Source of the DNA: Catellatospora paridis
Lineage (GTDB): Bacteria; Actinomycetota; Actinomycetes; Mycobacteriales; Micromonosporaceae
DNA: 64,000 bases
NCBI RefSeq assembly: GCF_009720365.1
Contig: NZ_ML769312.1
Location: forward strand, 62,001 to 126,000
Reading direction: 5' to 3'
Made by a program: the position numbers and the translations under genes. Position 1 is the first letter of the stretch. Every line of letters starts with the position of its first letter. This document shows positions 52,371-62,859 of this stretch, one piece after another. The notes under the pieces are model-generated. The model was given only the letters and a program-made list of their open reading frames with translations. It was not told the origin of the DNA and did not search any database.

Positions 52371-54788
52371 CTACGGGTCGAGGGTCAGCGTCCAGGTGTC
52401 GATCCGGCCGACGTCGACGGCCGCGGCATCCTGTACGCGCAGCCGCCACGTGCCGTTGGCGGTCTCGCTGGACAGGTTCACCGTGAAGGTCTGGTGGATG
52501 TCGTCGGCGTTGCCGCCGGAGCGGTTGCTCAGCGAGTAGCTCGACCCGTCCGGTGCGACCAGGCTGACCACCAGGTCACCGCGGTACGGGTGGACGACGT
52601 GCACCTCCGCCTTCGACGTCGCCGATGCCGTGCCCGGACAGCCGCTGATGGTGACCGTGCTCTCCACCGCGGCCCCGGCGTCCGGGATCGCCACATCGGT
52701 CGGGTTGGTCGCCTTGCAGGCGGGGTTCCCGTTGACGGTGAGCGTGTAGACCGTGGTGTGGGTGGTGCCGGCGCGCGTGCCGGTGATGGTGACCTGGTAG
52801 GTGCCCGGCGGGGTCGACGCGGCGGTGGTCAGGGTCAGTGTGGAGCTACCGCCGGACGGCACGGTCGACGGGCTGAAGTACACGGTCGACCCCGGTGGCA
52901 TTCCGTACGCCGACAGCGCCACGTTCTGCACGGTGCCGCCGGTCACCGCCGTGGCGACGGTCGCGGTCAGGGTGCCGCCCGGGTTGGTCGCGCCCGCCGC
53001 CGGGGACACCCAGATCGGGTACTCGGTGCCGGTGGTCAGGCCTGTCTGCGCGATCGTCAGGGTGCTGGCGACCGGGTTGAGCCGCAGCACGGCCCCGGCT
53101 GGCGGGCGCAGCGTGTAGTCGTAGTCGGTGGAGATCACCACGAGGCCGATGCGGTGACCGGCCGCGAACACGTAGTCCTTGGGCTGCATGGCGAAGTTCA
53201 GCGTGTACTCCGTGCCCTGCACGACCTTCTCGCTGGTGGCGCGGCTGTTGCGGTTCTGCGGGTCGATCCAGCCGCGGGTGACGATCACCGGGGTGGTGCC
53301 GGTGCCCGTGCCGCCGTAGTCGACCAGCAGCGCGGTCACGTTGGCGTCGTTGCGGTTGGTGACGGCGAGCCGGAGCGAGACGCGAGGCGATCCGGTCAGC
53401 GTGACCGCGGCGGCCAGGTTGCCGGTCCGGTAGACCAGCCGGCTGCCGTTCGCGCTGTCCGGGTTCGCGACCAGTGTCGTCGCCGTGGTGGTCCGCCCGT
53501 TGTCGGTGAGCGCCTGGGCCGTGGTGCCGGTCGGCGTGCCGAGGGTCAGCCCGCCGGGTGCGGTGGTCGAGCCCGCGTCGAGCTTGAACACGGCCTCGGT
53601 GGCGCCGGGGTTGGGCCAGTCGGCGTACTGTCGCCAGGCGCCGTCCTTGAACTGCACCTCGGCCCGGGGTTCGGTGAGGATGCCGTTGTCGATGCCCTTG
53701 AGAAAGTATTCGAACCAGCGCTCGACCGTCGCCTTGTAGTCGGCGCGAGAGGTCGTGCCGTGGCCGCCGTTGTGCAGCCAGATCTTGCGCGGGACGTTGT
53801 TGGCCCGCAGCGCGTCCCACCACTGCGCGTAGTGCTGGCCCTTGACGTTCCAGTCGGACTGGCCGTGGATGACGAACACGCCCGCGGTGACCTTGTTCGC
53901 CTTGCCGACGTAGTCCCGGTCGGCCCAGAACTGCTTCCAGTCGCCGGTGATCCGGTCCTGGTCGGTCTCGATCTGGTTGATCCGGCTCGTGCAGTCGGTC
54001 CGGTCGACCACCGCACGGGCCAGCACGTCGGCGTCCTCGCCCTGGTATCCGCCCGGGGCGACGACGAGCCCGTTGGCCCGGTAGTAGTCGTACCAGCTGG
54101 AGATCGCCGAGATCGGCACGATGGCCTTGAGCCCGGCCACGCCGGTGGCGGCGGCCATGTTCGGCAGCGTGCCGTTGTACGAGACGCCGATCATGCCGAC
54201 GTTGCCGGTGCTCCAGGACGCCGTCACCTGGGCGCCTGATGCGCTGTAGCCGCGGGCCCGACCGTTGAGCCAGTCCACGACCGCGGTGGTGGCCAGCGTC
54301 TCCTGCATGTCTCCGCTGGTCGGGCAGCCGTCCGAGGCGCCGGTGCCGAGGCTGTGGCCGAGCACGACCGCGTATCCCCTGGGCACGAAGTAGTCGTCGT
54401 ACCAGTCAGGCAGGTCCGGCACCGGCCGGGCGACATTGACGCCCGGTCCGGCCGTGGGTGATGCGCCCGGGATCAGCGGGAACAGGCTCTCCTGCGGCAG
54501 GGCGCTGACGTTCACGCCGTGGTTGGCGGCGTTGGCCAGGCCGTTGCGGTACGGACTCTGCTCGAACACGACGGGGACCGGCCCGCCTGTCGACGGCCGG
54601 GCGATGTCGATGGCGATCCGGTCGAGCCGGCCGTCGCCGTTGGAGTCGACGCTGGACTCGACGTAGACCCGCTCCTCGATCTGGGCGAGCGCGGCCGACG
54701 GCGGCGCCGCGCTCGCACCGGCGGTCGACACCGGGAGCGCGGCTGCGAGCAGTGCGAGAACGAGCGTTGCGCGGTGGGTGAACCGCAT
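52371..54788 (-). CDS. Secreted X-Pro dipeptidyl-peptidase (S15/CocE type) with P-like domain
   Basis: The 805-aa secreted protein has a Sec signal peptide (LVLALLAAALPVSTAGASA), an S15/CocE hydrolase with Ser in IGVSYNGTLP, Asp in HGQSDWNV and His in LHNGGHGTT, and a C-terminal jelly-roll. It then has an Ig-like unit (about 610-690) and a P/Homo-B domain at the end (AEVHVVHPYRGDLVVSLVAP, ANGTWRLRVQDAAAVDVGRI). P domains are known from subtilisin-like convertases and other secreted actinobacterial peptidases. ATG 54788 has GGAAGGAA upstream. It is monocistronic and ends at a strong terminator. Confidence 0.92.
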   Translation of the reverse strand: MRFTHRATLVLALLAAALPVSTAGASAAPPSAALAQIEERVYVESSVDSNGDGRLDRIAIDIARPSTGGPVPVVFEQSPYRNGLANAANHGVNVSALPQESLFPLIPGASPTAGPGVNVARPVPDLPDWYDDYFVPRGYAVVLGHSLGTGASDGCPTSGDMQETLATTAVVDWLNGRARGYSASGAQVTASWSTGNVGMIGVSYNGTLPNMAAATGVAGLKAIVPISAISSWYDYYRANGLVVAPGGYQGEDADVLARAVVDRTDCTSRINQIETDQDRITGDWKQFWADRDYVGKANKVTAGVFVIHGQSDWNVKGQHYAQWWDALRANNVPRKIWLHNGGHGTTSRADYKATVERWFEYFLKGIDNGILTEPRAEVQFKDGAWRQYADWPNPGATEAVFKLDAGSTTAPGGLTLGTPTGTTAQALTDNGRTTTATTLVANPDSANGSRLVYRTGNLAAAVTLTGSPRVSLRLAVTNRNDANVTALLVDYGGTGTGTTPVIVTRGWIDPQNRNSRATSEKVVQGTEYTLNFAMQPKDYVFAAGHRIGLVVISTDYDYTLRPPAGAVLRLNPVASTLTIAQTGLTTGTEYPIWVSPAAGATNPGGTLTATVATAVTGGTVQNVALSAYGMPPGSTVYFSPSTVPSGGSSTLTLTTAASTPPGTYQVTITGTRAGTTHTTVYTLTVNGNPACKATNPTDVAIPDAGAAVESTVTISGCPGTASATSKAEVHVVHPYRGDLVVSLVAPDGSSYSLSNRSGGNADDIHQTFTVNLSSETANGTWRLRVQDAAAVDVGRIDTWTLTLDP

Positions 54789-56609
<1,821 letters not shown>

Positions 56610-56643
56610 ACAGAGCAGACGGCCCGGCGCTCCATTGTGGGGC

Positions 56644-56679
56644 GGCCCTGGCCGGCGGAGCCAACCGCCGGCCAGGGCC
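56644..56679. terminator. Terminator after the xylanase gene
   Basis: GGCCCTGGCCGGCGG (56644-56658) pairs perfectly with 56665-56679, loop 6. It sits 35 bases after the xylanase stop. Since the PLC gene ends nearby on the other strand it may serve both. Confidence 0.8.
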
Positions 56680-56793
56680 CGGTGCACTAATAGATGAACG
56701 CCGATGTAAGCGCCAGTCCGGTCCGGTCCGGTCTTCGCACCCGCCGGACACCTGCCACCACGGACGGTGTCCGAGCGGTCCGGCGGTGCCGGG

Positions 56794-58224
56794 CTACTGG
56801 ACGGCTGCGGCGGCGGTGAGAAGGTTGGCGTACCAGGTGGTGTAGGGCAGGTCGGTGGCCGGGTAGTTGGCCAGCGGGGTCGTGGCGAGCGAGGCGGCGT
56901 CGAAGTCCCAGCCGCGCACGATCTTGCCGGCGTTGCGGCTGGAGGTGATGAAGGACTTGTTGGACGCGGTGGACGCGTAGAAGATCGCGCCTTCGGCGAG
57001 CAGCGCGCTGTCGCCGGCCTGGAACTCGTCGAACGCCACCTGCTCGTGGCGGATGCGGGTGGAGCCGACCCGGTCGGTCGCGTAGCGCAGGGTGGTGGCC
57101 GGGGCCGCGCCGTCTGCGCCGGTGCTGACCGTCACCCGCGCGGTTCCGCTGGTGGAGACGTTGGTCGTGAAGCGGGGGTCGGACGTCATGGCGTGGGTCG
57201 CGCTGTTCCACGCCACGGTGGCGGTCGACGGGTCCAGCGTGGCGTCCCAGAACCAGTTCTGGTTCTGCGACGCGCTGCGGTGGATCTCCTTGAGCGCGTT
57301 GCCGGTCGGGCTGACGAAGGCGATCGACGGAAGGACGCCGGAGTCGTACTGCCGGCTGGCCGACCAGGCGATGTCGCCGTCGGCGGTGAACCGGCCGACC
57401 TGGTACCACAGGGTGTTCGCGTTCTGGGACTTGTGCACCTCGACGAGCAGGCCGCTGTCGTTCAACGCGACCGCGGGCGTGGTCCCGGAGCCGTAGCGGC
57501 CGTGGCGCAGCCAGGTGACCCGGCCGTCGGAGCCGTATGTTCCGCTCCAGTACCACAGGGCGCCGCCGGCGTCGTGTACTTCGACGACCTGGCCGTTGGC
57601 GTTGATCGCGACACTCGGGTTGGCGCCGGAGTCGGCCTTGTAAGCGCTGCGCGTGCCGGCGTGGCCGGACAGCAGCGTGATGATCCGTCCGCGCAGCGAA
57701 CCGATCGTGCCGAGGGCGCCGGGTACGTCCTTGGACAGCACGAGCCGTGCCCCGAACGCGTCCGAGAGTTCCCTGTTCAGCGCGGCGAGGTCGCCTGCCG
57801 CGTACGACGTGTTGTCGGTGAGGTTGTCCTTGATGTCGAGCATCACCAGCAGCGGTGCGTGATCGGGATGTGCGGCCGACCAGGCGGCCACCGTCTGCAG
57901 CCACGGTCGCAGGTTGTTCGACGCCGGATTGCCGGCGTGGTCGACCTGGTCACCGGGCGAGTTGTGGCCGACCCCGTAGTCGCCGGCCGTGGCGTAGCCG
58001 TTGTCGTGGATGTCGAACTCGATGAACCGCACGCCGCTGTCGAGTTGCGCGGTGATCGATCCCCTGGTCCCGGCGATGTTGCCCGAGTAGCTGTTGTGGG
58101 TCGCGCGGAAGACGGCGGAGGCGAAGGGCAGGTCGTCGGGCGGGGCGGCGGCGGCAGGAGTGGCGGCGGTCGTGGCCGCGATCGCGAGCAGGGCCGCGAT
58201 CGCCGCGGTGGCGAGTCTTCTCAC
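56794..58224 (-). CDS. Secreted PI-PLC-like protein with inserted repeat domain
   Basis: The 476-aa secreted protein has a signal peptide (AIAALLAIAATTAATPAAAA) and a phosphatidylinositol-specific phospholipase C X-like fold starting VFRATHNSYSGNI (first catalytic His), then FIEFDIHDNG and VGHNSPGD (second His region). After LRGRIITLLSG the fold is interrupted at about 190-350 by three repeats of the type GxxPxVAxNxxGxxVEVHxxxxxxLWYxxG. The PLC end (GKIVRGWDFDAAS) then follows. GTG 58224 is 7 bases after TACGTT (complement of 58232-58237), probably leaderless. The inserted unit may bind a sugar or protein. Confidence 0.85.
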   Translation of the reverse strand: MRRLATAAIAALLAIAATTAATPAAAAPPDDLPFASAVFRATHNSYSGNIAGTRGSITAQLDSGVRFIEFDIHDNGYATAGDYGVGHNSPGDQVDHAGNPASNNLRPWLQTVAAWSAAHPDHAPLLVMLDIKDNLTDNTSYAAGDLAALNRELSDAFGARLVLSKDVPGALGTIGSLRGRIITLLSGHAGTRSAYKADSGANPSVAINANGQVVEVHDAGGALWYWSGTYGSDGRVTWLRHGRYGSGTTPAVALNDSGLLVEVHKSQNANTLWYQVGRFTADGDIAWSASRQYDSGVLPSIAFVSPTGNALKEIHRSASQNQNWFWDATLDPSTATVAWNSATHAMTSDPRFTTNVSTSGTARVTVSTGADGAAPATTLRYATDRVGSTRIRHEQVAFDEFQAGDSALLAEGAIFYASTASNKSFITSSRNAGKIVRGWDFDAASLATTPLANYPATDLPYTTWYANLLTAAAAVQ

Positions 58225-58352
58225 GAGCGGCAACGTACGCCGGTTCGGTGACGGCAATCCATACGCGACCTGAACCGGCGAACTACACCAGCGAGGGCGC
58301 TCCCCGATACCGGGGCTGGACGTGAGGACCGCACGCCGGTGACGCGGGTCCG

Positions 58353-61300
58353 TCAGCGCCCGGTCGGTGGTTGCTCGGCCAGCAGCAGCGGACCGCCGTG
58401 ACCGGGCAGCCCCCGGTCGACCGGGATCGCCTCCTCGACCGCGCCGTCGGCGGTGACGCCGTGAGCGCGGGTCTGCCCGGCCAGGCGCTCGTAGTAGGCC
58501 GATACCGCGGCGGGCACGTCCCGGATGGCGTTGAGCAGCGTGCCTCCCGCCTGCTCGACGACGTCGGCCTCGTGGATCTCGAAGGCCCGGATTCCCTGCA
58601 GCACGGCGGTTTTCAGGTCGCCGAGCAGTTGGACGTCGGCGTGTGCGTACGTGCGGCACAGTGCGGTGACCCGGCGCAGGTCATCCCCGGTCAGCAGCAG
58701 TTCCTTGACGGCGGTCATGGAGTTGCGCACCAGGGTGACGTCCGGCCGGGCGGCCATGGCGGCGAGTTCGGTGTCGAGGTGCCGGATGTCGCGCTCCGGG
58801 TCGCAGAAGCCGACGGTGTGTTGCCACAGGGTGCGCAGGTCGTCGTGCAGGAGCCCGTCGAGGTAGCTGACCAGGAACCGGCGGTGTCCCTCGATGACGT
58901 ACTGCGCTTTGAAGGGCGTCAGGTCCCGGGGGTCTTCGCCCATGGTGGTGACCGAGGAGGTGAAGCCGTAGTCGGCGGTCAGCGCGTTTCTCATGGCGAC
59001 CAGCAGGTACAGGAACCGGACCCAGGTCCGGAACAGTTCTTCCAGGGGCAGCGCGTGCAGGCCGTGCTCGGTGAGCACCACGCCCCAGCGGGCGCCGAAC
59101 TGCAGCCGGCGCAGGTGGCCGATCTGGTACATCGAGAGCTGGGAGTCGATCTCGGCGTGCGCGTGGTGCAGCACTTTGCGGTATGCCGCGGTCGCGTCCA
59201 TGCCGACGTAGTTGCGTACGATATGCGGCCCGCCGATGTGCAGGTGGATGAACTCGCTGACGTCGATCACGGCGCCGCCGATCGCCATCCAGTAGCCCGT
59301 GTCGGGGGTGTCGTGCTGCGCCAGGTCCGATATCTCGAAGCGGGGGGTCTGCTGCGCGTGGCCGAGGTAGGTGGTGAAGACGTCCTGGGCGAGGCGTCCG
59401 TCGGCCACCAGCTGGCGGAGGAACTCCCGGCCGTCGCCGGGCACGATGCCGGTCAGCGCCTGGAGTACGGCGACGGAGAAGCGTGCACTGCCGCAGACGT
59501 AGACGAATGCGCCGCGGCCGCCGTCTGCTTCGGGCCGCAGCAGTTCCCAGAGTGCGTCTGCCTCGGCGCGGATCACGTCGTCGACCCGCCGCCGCTGCCC
59601 GGCACCGACGACATGGCGGCGGCCGTCGAACTGGATCGCGGCATCGGCGCGGGAGAACGCGACCGACAGGTTCAACCGGCCCGCGGCTGCCGCCGAATCC
59701 AGGTCGGTGTGTTCGACGAATTCGTCCGGCGTTCGGATGCCCAGGTAGAGCCGGTTGTCGCCCGGGCCGGTGCGGGCGGCGACGAACCCCAGGAACGGGG
59801 CGATCCCGGAGCCGGCGGCGAACATGACGACGGGTCGGGCCGGGTCGGCCGGCAGCCGGAACCGGGGCGTGGCCACGATCTGCAGGGACAGCCGCTGCCG
59901 GCCGTCGAGGCCAGCCCGGCGCAGGAAATGCGATGCCGCGCCCTGGCGTTTGCGCGGGTACGACCACGGCGTGCGGGCCGAGGTGTAGTCGAGGCCGGCG
60001 ACGACCAGTTTCAGGGTGGTCGCCGGTTCGCCGGGCGGCGGAGCCGAAGCGATCGAGTACAGCCGGAACGGCTCGGGCGCGACGACCGCGCAGAAGGCGT
60101 CGCTGTCGCCCGCGTCGGCCTTCCACAGCCGGGTGACGTCATACCCGCCGGCGTACAGCAGGTTCAGCACGTCCCACAGTTCCCACTGGTCCTCCAGGCG
60201 GGCGTCGACGACCCGCTGCCACGCGCCGACCGCCGTGAGTCTCACCAGTCGTTTGGCCACCTCCCGGCCGATCGGCCGGAGCTGGGCGAAGCGCAGCAGC
60301 GTCCGCAGCGGCAGGACGTCGACCTCGCCGTAGCCCTCCCGGCACGCCACCGCCGCCCGCCATCGCGGGGTGAGCGGCACCAGCTCGTCGCCGGTGGCCT
60401 GCAGGGCGGCGACCGTGCGGCGCACCAGGTCGTCGTCGTGCTCGGCCAGCACGCCGACCCGGTCACCGGGCAGGTGGTGCACGCCCTGGCCGGTGACGTC
60501 GATGTCCAGGTGGCAGGTCCAGGCGCCGGACTCGCCGGTGACGACCCGGCCCCGGCGGGCGGTTCCGAACACCACGGGCGCGCCGACCGGGGGGCGGCGC
60601 TCCTCGCGCACGACGGCCAGTTCCCCGTCGACCTTGTCCCAGGTCCGGTCCTTGAACAATCCGGTGAACCGGGCGCCGGTGGTCACCTGCCGGCCGACCT
60701 TGAACGCCACTTCCAGGAAACCGTACGCCTTGATGCGGTGCAGGCCCATCCAGCCGCGGTCGCCGACGTAGGCGTTGAGCACGGCGTTGTAGACGCCGCG
60801 CAGGGCGCTGCTGCGGGTGTCTTCCACGTACTGGCGCACCGACACCTCGCGTAGCGCCGCGACGAGTTCCTGCCAGTGCCGTGGGAAGTATCCGGCGAGG
60901 TAGGTGCTCTGCTGCCCGACCAGCGAGCCGTAGTCCCTGCGCTCGAGGAACGCGTCCAGCGCGTGGATCTGCGGTTGGGCGGTGCCGCTCGGGCTGGGCG
61001 CGCCGTCGAAGATCGGCACTCCGGCGGTGCCGACCGTCTTTGCCCACAGCACCTGGTCGAGCGGATGCCGGGCGCGGGGGTTGGGATCGATCTGGGGGTA
61101 GATGGCCTGGGTGACGTGCTGCAGCTGGTCGAGGATCACCAGCAGCGCGCCTTCCAGGGCGGCCGGGTCGTCGGCGACCACGGCCTCCTGGGCGTCGAGC
61201 ATGGCGCCCAGCACGGGGGTGAGCCCCATCGCGAATTCGGTGGTGACCAGGTAGAACACCCGCTCGGCGGCGTTGTTCCAGGTCGGCACGAGTAGGTCCA

Positions 61301-62078
61301 TGTTGTCCAGCACCCGGGGGCCGGACGGGTCGCGCAGGCGCCAGTTGTAGAAGAACAGGTCGATGTACGACACGGCCGGGGTCTGCTTGCCCAGCCGTCG
61401 CGACACGGTCGTCCATGGCCGCAGCAGCGAGTCGGGCAGCGCGGCCGGCGGGTCGATCGCCATGTACTGGTAGGCGTGGGCGAACACGCCGAGCAGGGTC
61501 GAGGCACGCAGCAGGTACCGGTCGGGCAGCGCCTCGCGTCTGGCGTCGAGGACCGGCATCGCGTCGAACGCCCGGCGCAGCGTGAGCCGGCGGAACAGCT
61601 CAGGCAGCCGGTCGGTCATCTCGTCCCAGGCGCGGTGCGAGTCCGGGAAGGCCAGCAGCGGTGGCTGCGCGGGCAGGAACCCGTGCGCGACCGACAGGAA
61701 CCCGTCGAGCTCGTGGCCGACCTGCCGGTTGTGCGCCTGAGCGGCCTGCACCACCCGTCGTGCGGCGACCTCGGGCGGGGTTTCCGGCCGGTGGACGGTC
61801 AGGTGCGATTCGTCGACGACCATGGTCGCGTTCGGGTCGAGGAACATCCACGCCAGGTCGTACCGGCCGATCCGGATCCGATCCCCGGGAACGAGCGCCT
61901 GACGGCGGGTCAGCCGCTGATCGTTGACGTACGTGCCGTTGGTGCTGCCGAGATCGGTGAGCACGAGATATTCGTCGATGAGCTCCAGGCGTGCGTGGCG
62001 CCGGGAGATGCCGGGGTCGTCGAGTGCCACCGCGGCCACGCCGCTGTCACGGCCGAAGGTGACCGGCAGCGCGCACAC
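58353..62078 (-). CDS. FHA / IDO-like heme / NADPH-FAD reductase / cytochrome b5 fusion protein
   Basis: At least 1241 aa, with no signal peptide. In order: an FHA domain (1-85; GISRRHARLEL, DLGSTNGTYVND); an indoleamine-2,3-dioxygenase-like domain (about 125-485; VAHGFLPAQPPLLAFP, LGVFAHAYQY, SYIDLFFYNWR; His447 in LHRIKAYG is the proximal-ligand candidate); a P450-reductase-type FAD/NADPH module (about 500-905; RLYSIASAP, MFAAGSGIAPFLGF, YVCGSARFSVAVLQ) without a flavodoxin domain; a cytochrome b5 domain (about 924-993; HIGG for HPGG, His971/His974); and a helical C-terminus. GTG 62078 is the first standard start, but FHA strand 1 lies upstream, so translation may begin at ATT 62135. It overlaps the CBS gene, so they form one unit. 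Confidence 0.88.
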   Translation of the reverse strand: MCALPVTFGRDSGVAAVALDDPGISRRHARLELIDEYLVLTDLGSTNGTYVNDQRLTRRQALVPGDRIRIGRYDLAWMFLDPNATMVVDESHLTVHRPETPPEVAARRVVQAAQAHNRQVGHELDGFLSVAHGFLPAQPPLLAFPDSHRAWDEMTDRLPELFRRLTLRRAFDAMPVLDARREALPDRYLLRASTLLGVFAHAYQYMAIDPPAALPDSLLRPWTTVSRRLGKQTPAVSYIDLFFYNWRLRDPSGPRVLDNMDLLVPTWNNAAERVFYLVTTEFAMGLTPVLGAMLDAQEAVVADDPAALEGALLVILDQLQHVTQAIYPQIDPNPRARHPLDQVLWAKTVGTAGVPIFDGAPSPSGTAQPQIHALDAFLERRDYGSLVGQQSTYLAGYFPRHWQELVAALREVSVRQYVEDTRSSALRGVYNAVLNAYVGDRGWMGLHRIKAYGFLEVAFKVGRQVTTGARFTGLFKDRTWDKVDGELAVVREERRPPVGAPVVFGTARRGRVVTGESGAWTCHLDIDVTGQGVHHLPGDRVGVLAEHDDDLVRRTVAALQATGDELVPLTPRWRAAVACREGYGEVDVLPLRTLLRFAQLRPIGREVAKRLVRLTAVGAWQRVVDARLEDQWELWDVLNLLYAGGYDVTRLWKADAGDSDAFCAVVAPEPFRLYSIASAPPPGEPATTLKLVVAGLDYTSARTPWSYPRKRQGAASHFLRRAGLDGRQRLSLQIVATPRFRLPADPARPVVMFAAGSGIAPFLGFVAARTGPGDNRLYLGIRTPDEFVEHTDLDSAAAAGRLNLSVAFSRADAAIQFDGRRHVVGAGQRRRVDDVIRAEADALWELLRPEADGGRGAFVYVCGSARFSVAVLQALTGIVPGDGREFLRQLVADGRLAQDVFTTYLGHAQQTPRFEISDLAQHDTPDTGYWMAIGGAVIDVSEFIHLHIGGPHIVRNYVGMDATAAYRKVLHHAHAEIDSQLSMYQIGHLRRLQFGARWGVVLTEHGLHALPLEELFRTWVRFLYLLVAMRNALTADYGFTSSVTTMGEDPRDLTPFKAQYVIEGHRRFLVSYLDGLLHDDLRTLWQHTVGFCDPERDIRHLDTELAAMAARPDVTLVRNSMTAVKELLLTGDDLRRVTALCRTYAHADVQLLGDLKTAVLQGIRAFEIHEADVVEQAGGTLLNAIRDVPAAVSAYYERLAGQTRAHGVTADGAVEEAIPVDRGLPGHGGPLLLAEQPPTGR

Positions 62079-62127
62079 CTGCTCACTGGTCGCCTGGGTG
62101 TGCCGATCGGTCAGGACCAGCCGGAGC

Positions 62128-62610
62128 TCAGGAATGGTAGATCACCGCTCGGCACAGGTCGGCGCGCGACAGGGTGCCCACGAGCTTGCCGTCGTCGACG
62201 ACGGGAAGCCTCCGGATCCCGCGGTCGATCATGACGATCGCCGCTCGGGCGAGCTCGTCGGTCGAGCGGACGGTCGCCGCGTCGCGTACGACGAGGGGGT
62301 CGACGGGCCGGTCGGCGAGGGTGCGGCCCCGCTCCAGGAAGATCCGGAACGCGTCGGCGAGCGTGCCACCGCCGGCGGTGACGTCATCGAAGCCGGGCAG
62401 CATCGCCCGCACCAGGTCCTCTTCCGACAGTGAGCCGACGAACCGGCCTTCGTGGTCCAGCACCATCAGCTGGCCGACCTCCGAGACGCTGACCACCTCA
62501 GCCGCCCGCCGGATGGTCGCACCGAGCCGGATGTACGCCGGGAACGCCGTCATCACGTCGCCGACTCGCACGCCACCTCCCAGGTCCTGTCCGCGGTCGT
62601 CTCGCGCCAT
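62128..62610 (-). CDS. CBS-domain pair protein
   Basis: The 160-aa protein consists of two CBS motifs (VGDVMTAFPAYIRLGATIRRA with LMVLDHEGRFVGSLSEEDL; then VVRDAATVRSTDELARAA with RRLPVVDDGKLVGTLSRADL). CBS pairs bind adenine nucleotides or SAM and act as energy or ligand sensors. ATG 62610 has AGGTG upstream, and the open frame to 62841 is not supported. Its last codons overlap the FHA-heme gene, which suggests the two proteins are made together and that adenylate or NAD state may control the redox enzyme. Confidence 0.9.
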   Translation of the reverse strand: MARDDRGQDLGGGVRVGDVMTAFPAYIRLGATIRRAAEVVSVSEVGQLMVLDHEGRFVGSLSEEDLVRAMLPGFDDVTAGGGTLADAFRIFLERGRTLADRPVDPLVVRDAATVRSTDELARAAIVMIDRGIRRLPVVDDGKLVGTLSRADLCRAVIYHS

Positions 62611-62859
62611 CCGTGCCACACCTGGCCAGCCGAATCCGGTACGAGAAGGGCTCTGGACGCGCTCGCAGCCGATCCGGTGTACGCCCTGAAGTCCGAATCG
62701 GTCGGCAGCGATGAGTTTAGCCAGACCAGTGACCGGCGATGATCCGATGATCGGCGGACGCCGCGGTCCGTTAGGCCGACCTCGGCGTCGGCAGCGTGAC
62801 CGGGCCGGTACCCGTACCCGATGTCGCGGTCCTGGTGTCACCCCGGCCGCGCAACTCGA

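Noticed and set aside
52347-54239. 630-codon forward frame opposite the X-Pro peptidase
   Set aside because: Shadow of the peptidase gene; no family motif.
58371-60854. 827-codon forward frame opposite the FHA-heme gene
   Set aside because: Shadow frame; the reverse strand shows clear FAD, NADPH and b5 motifs in order.
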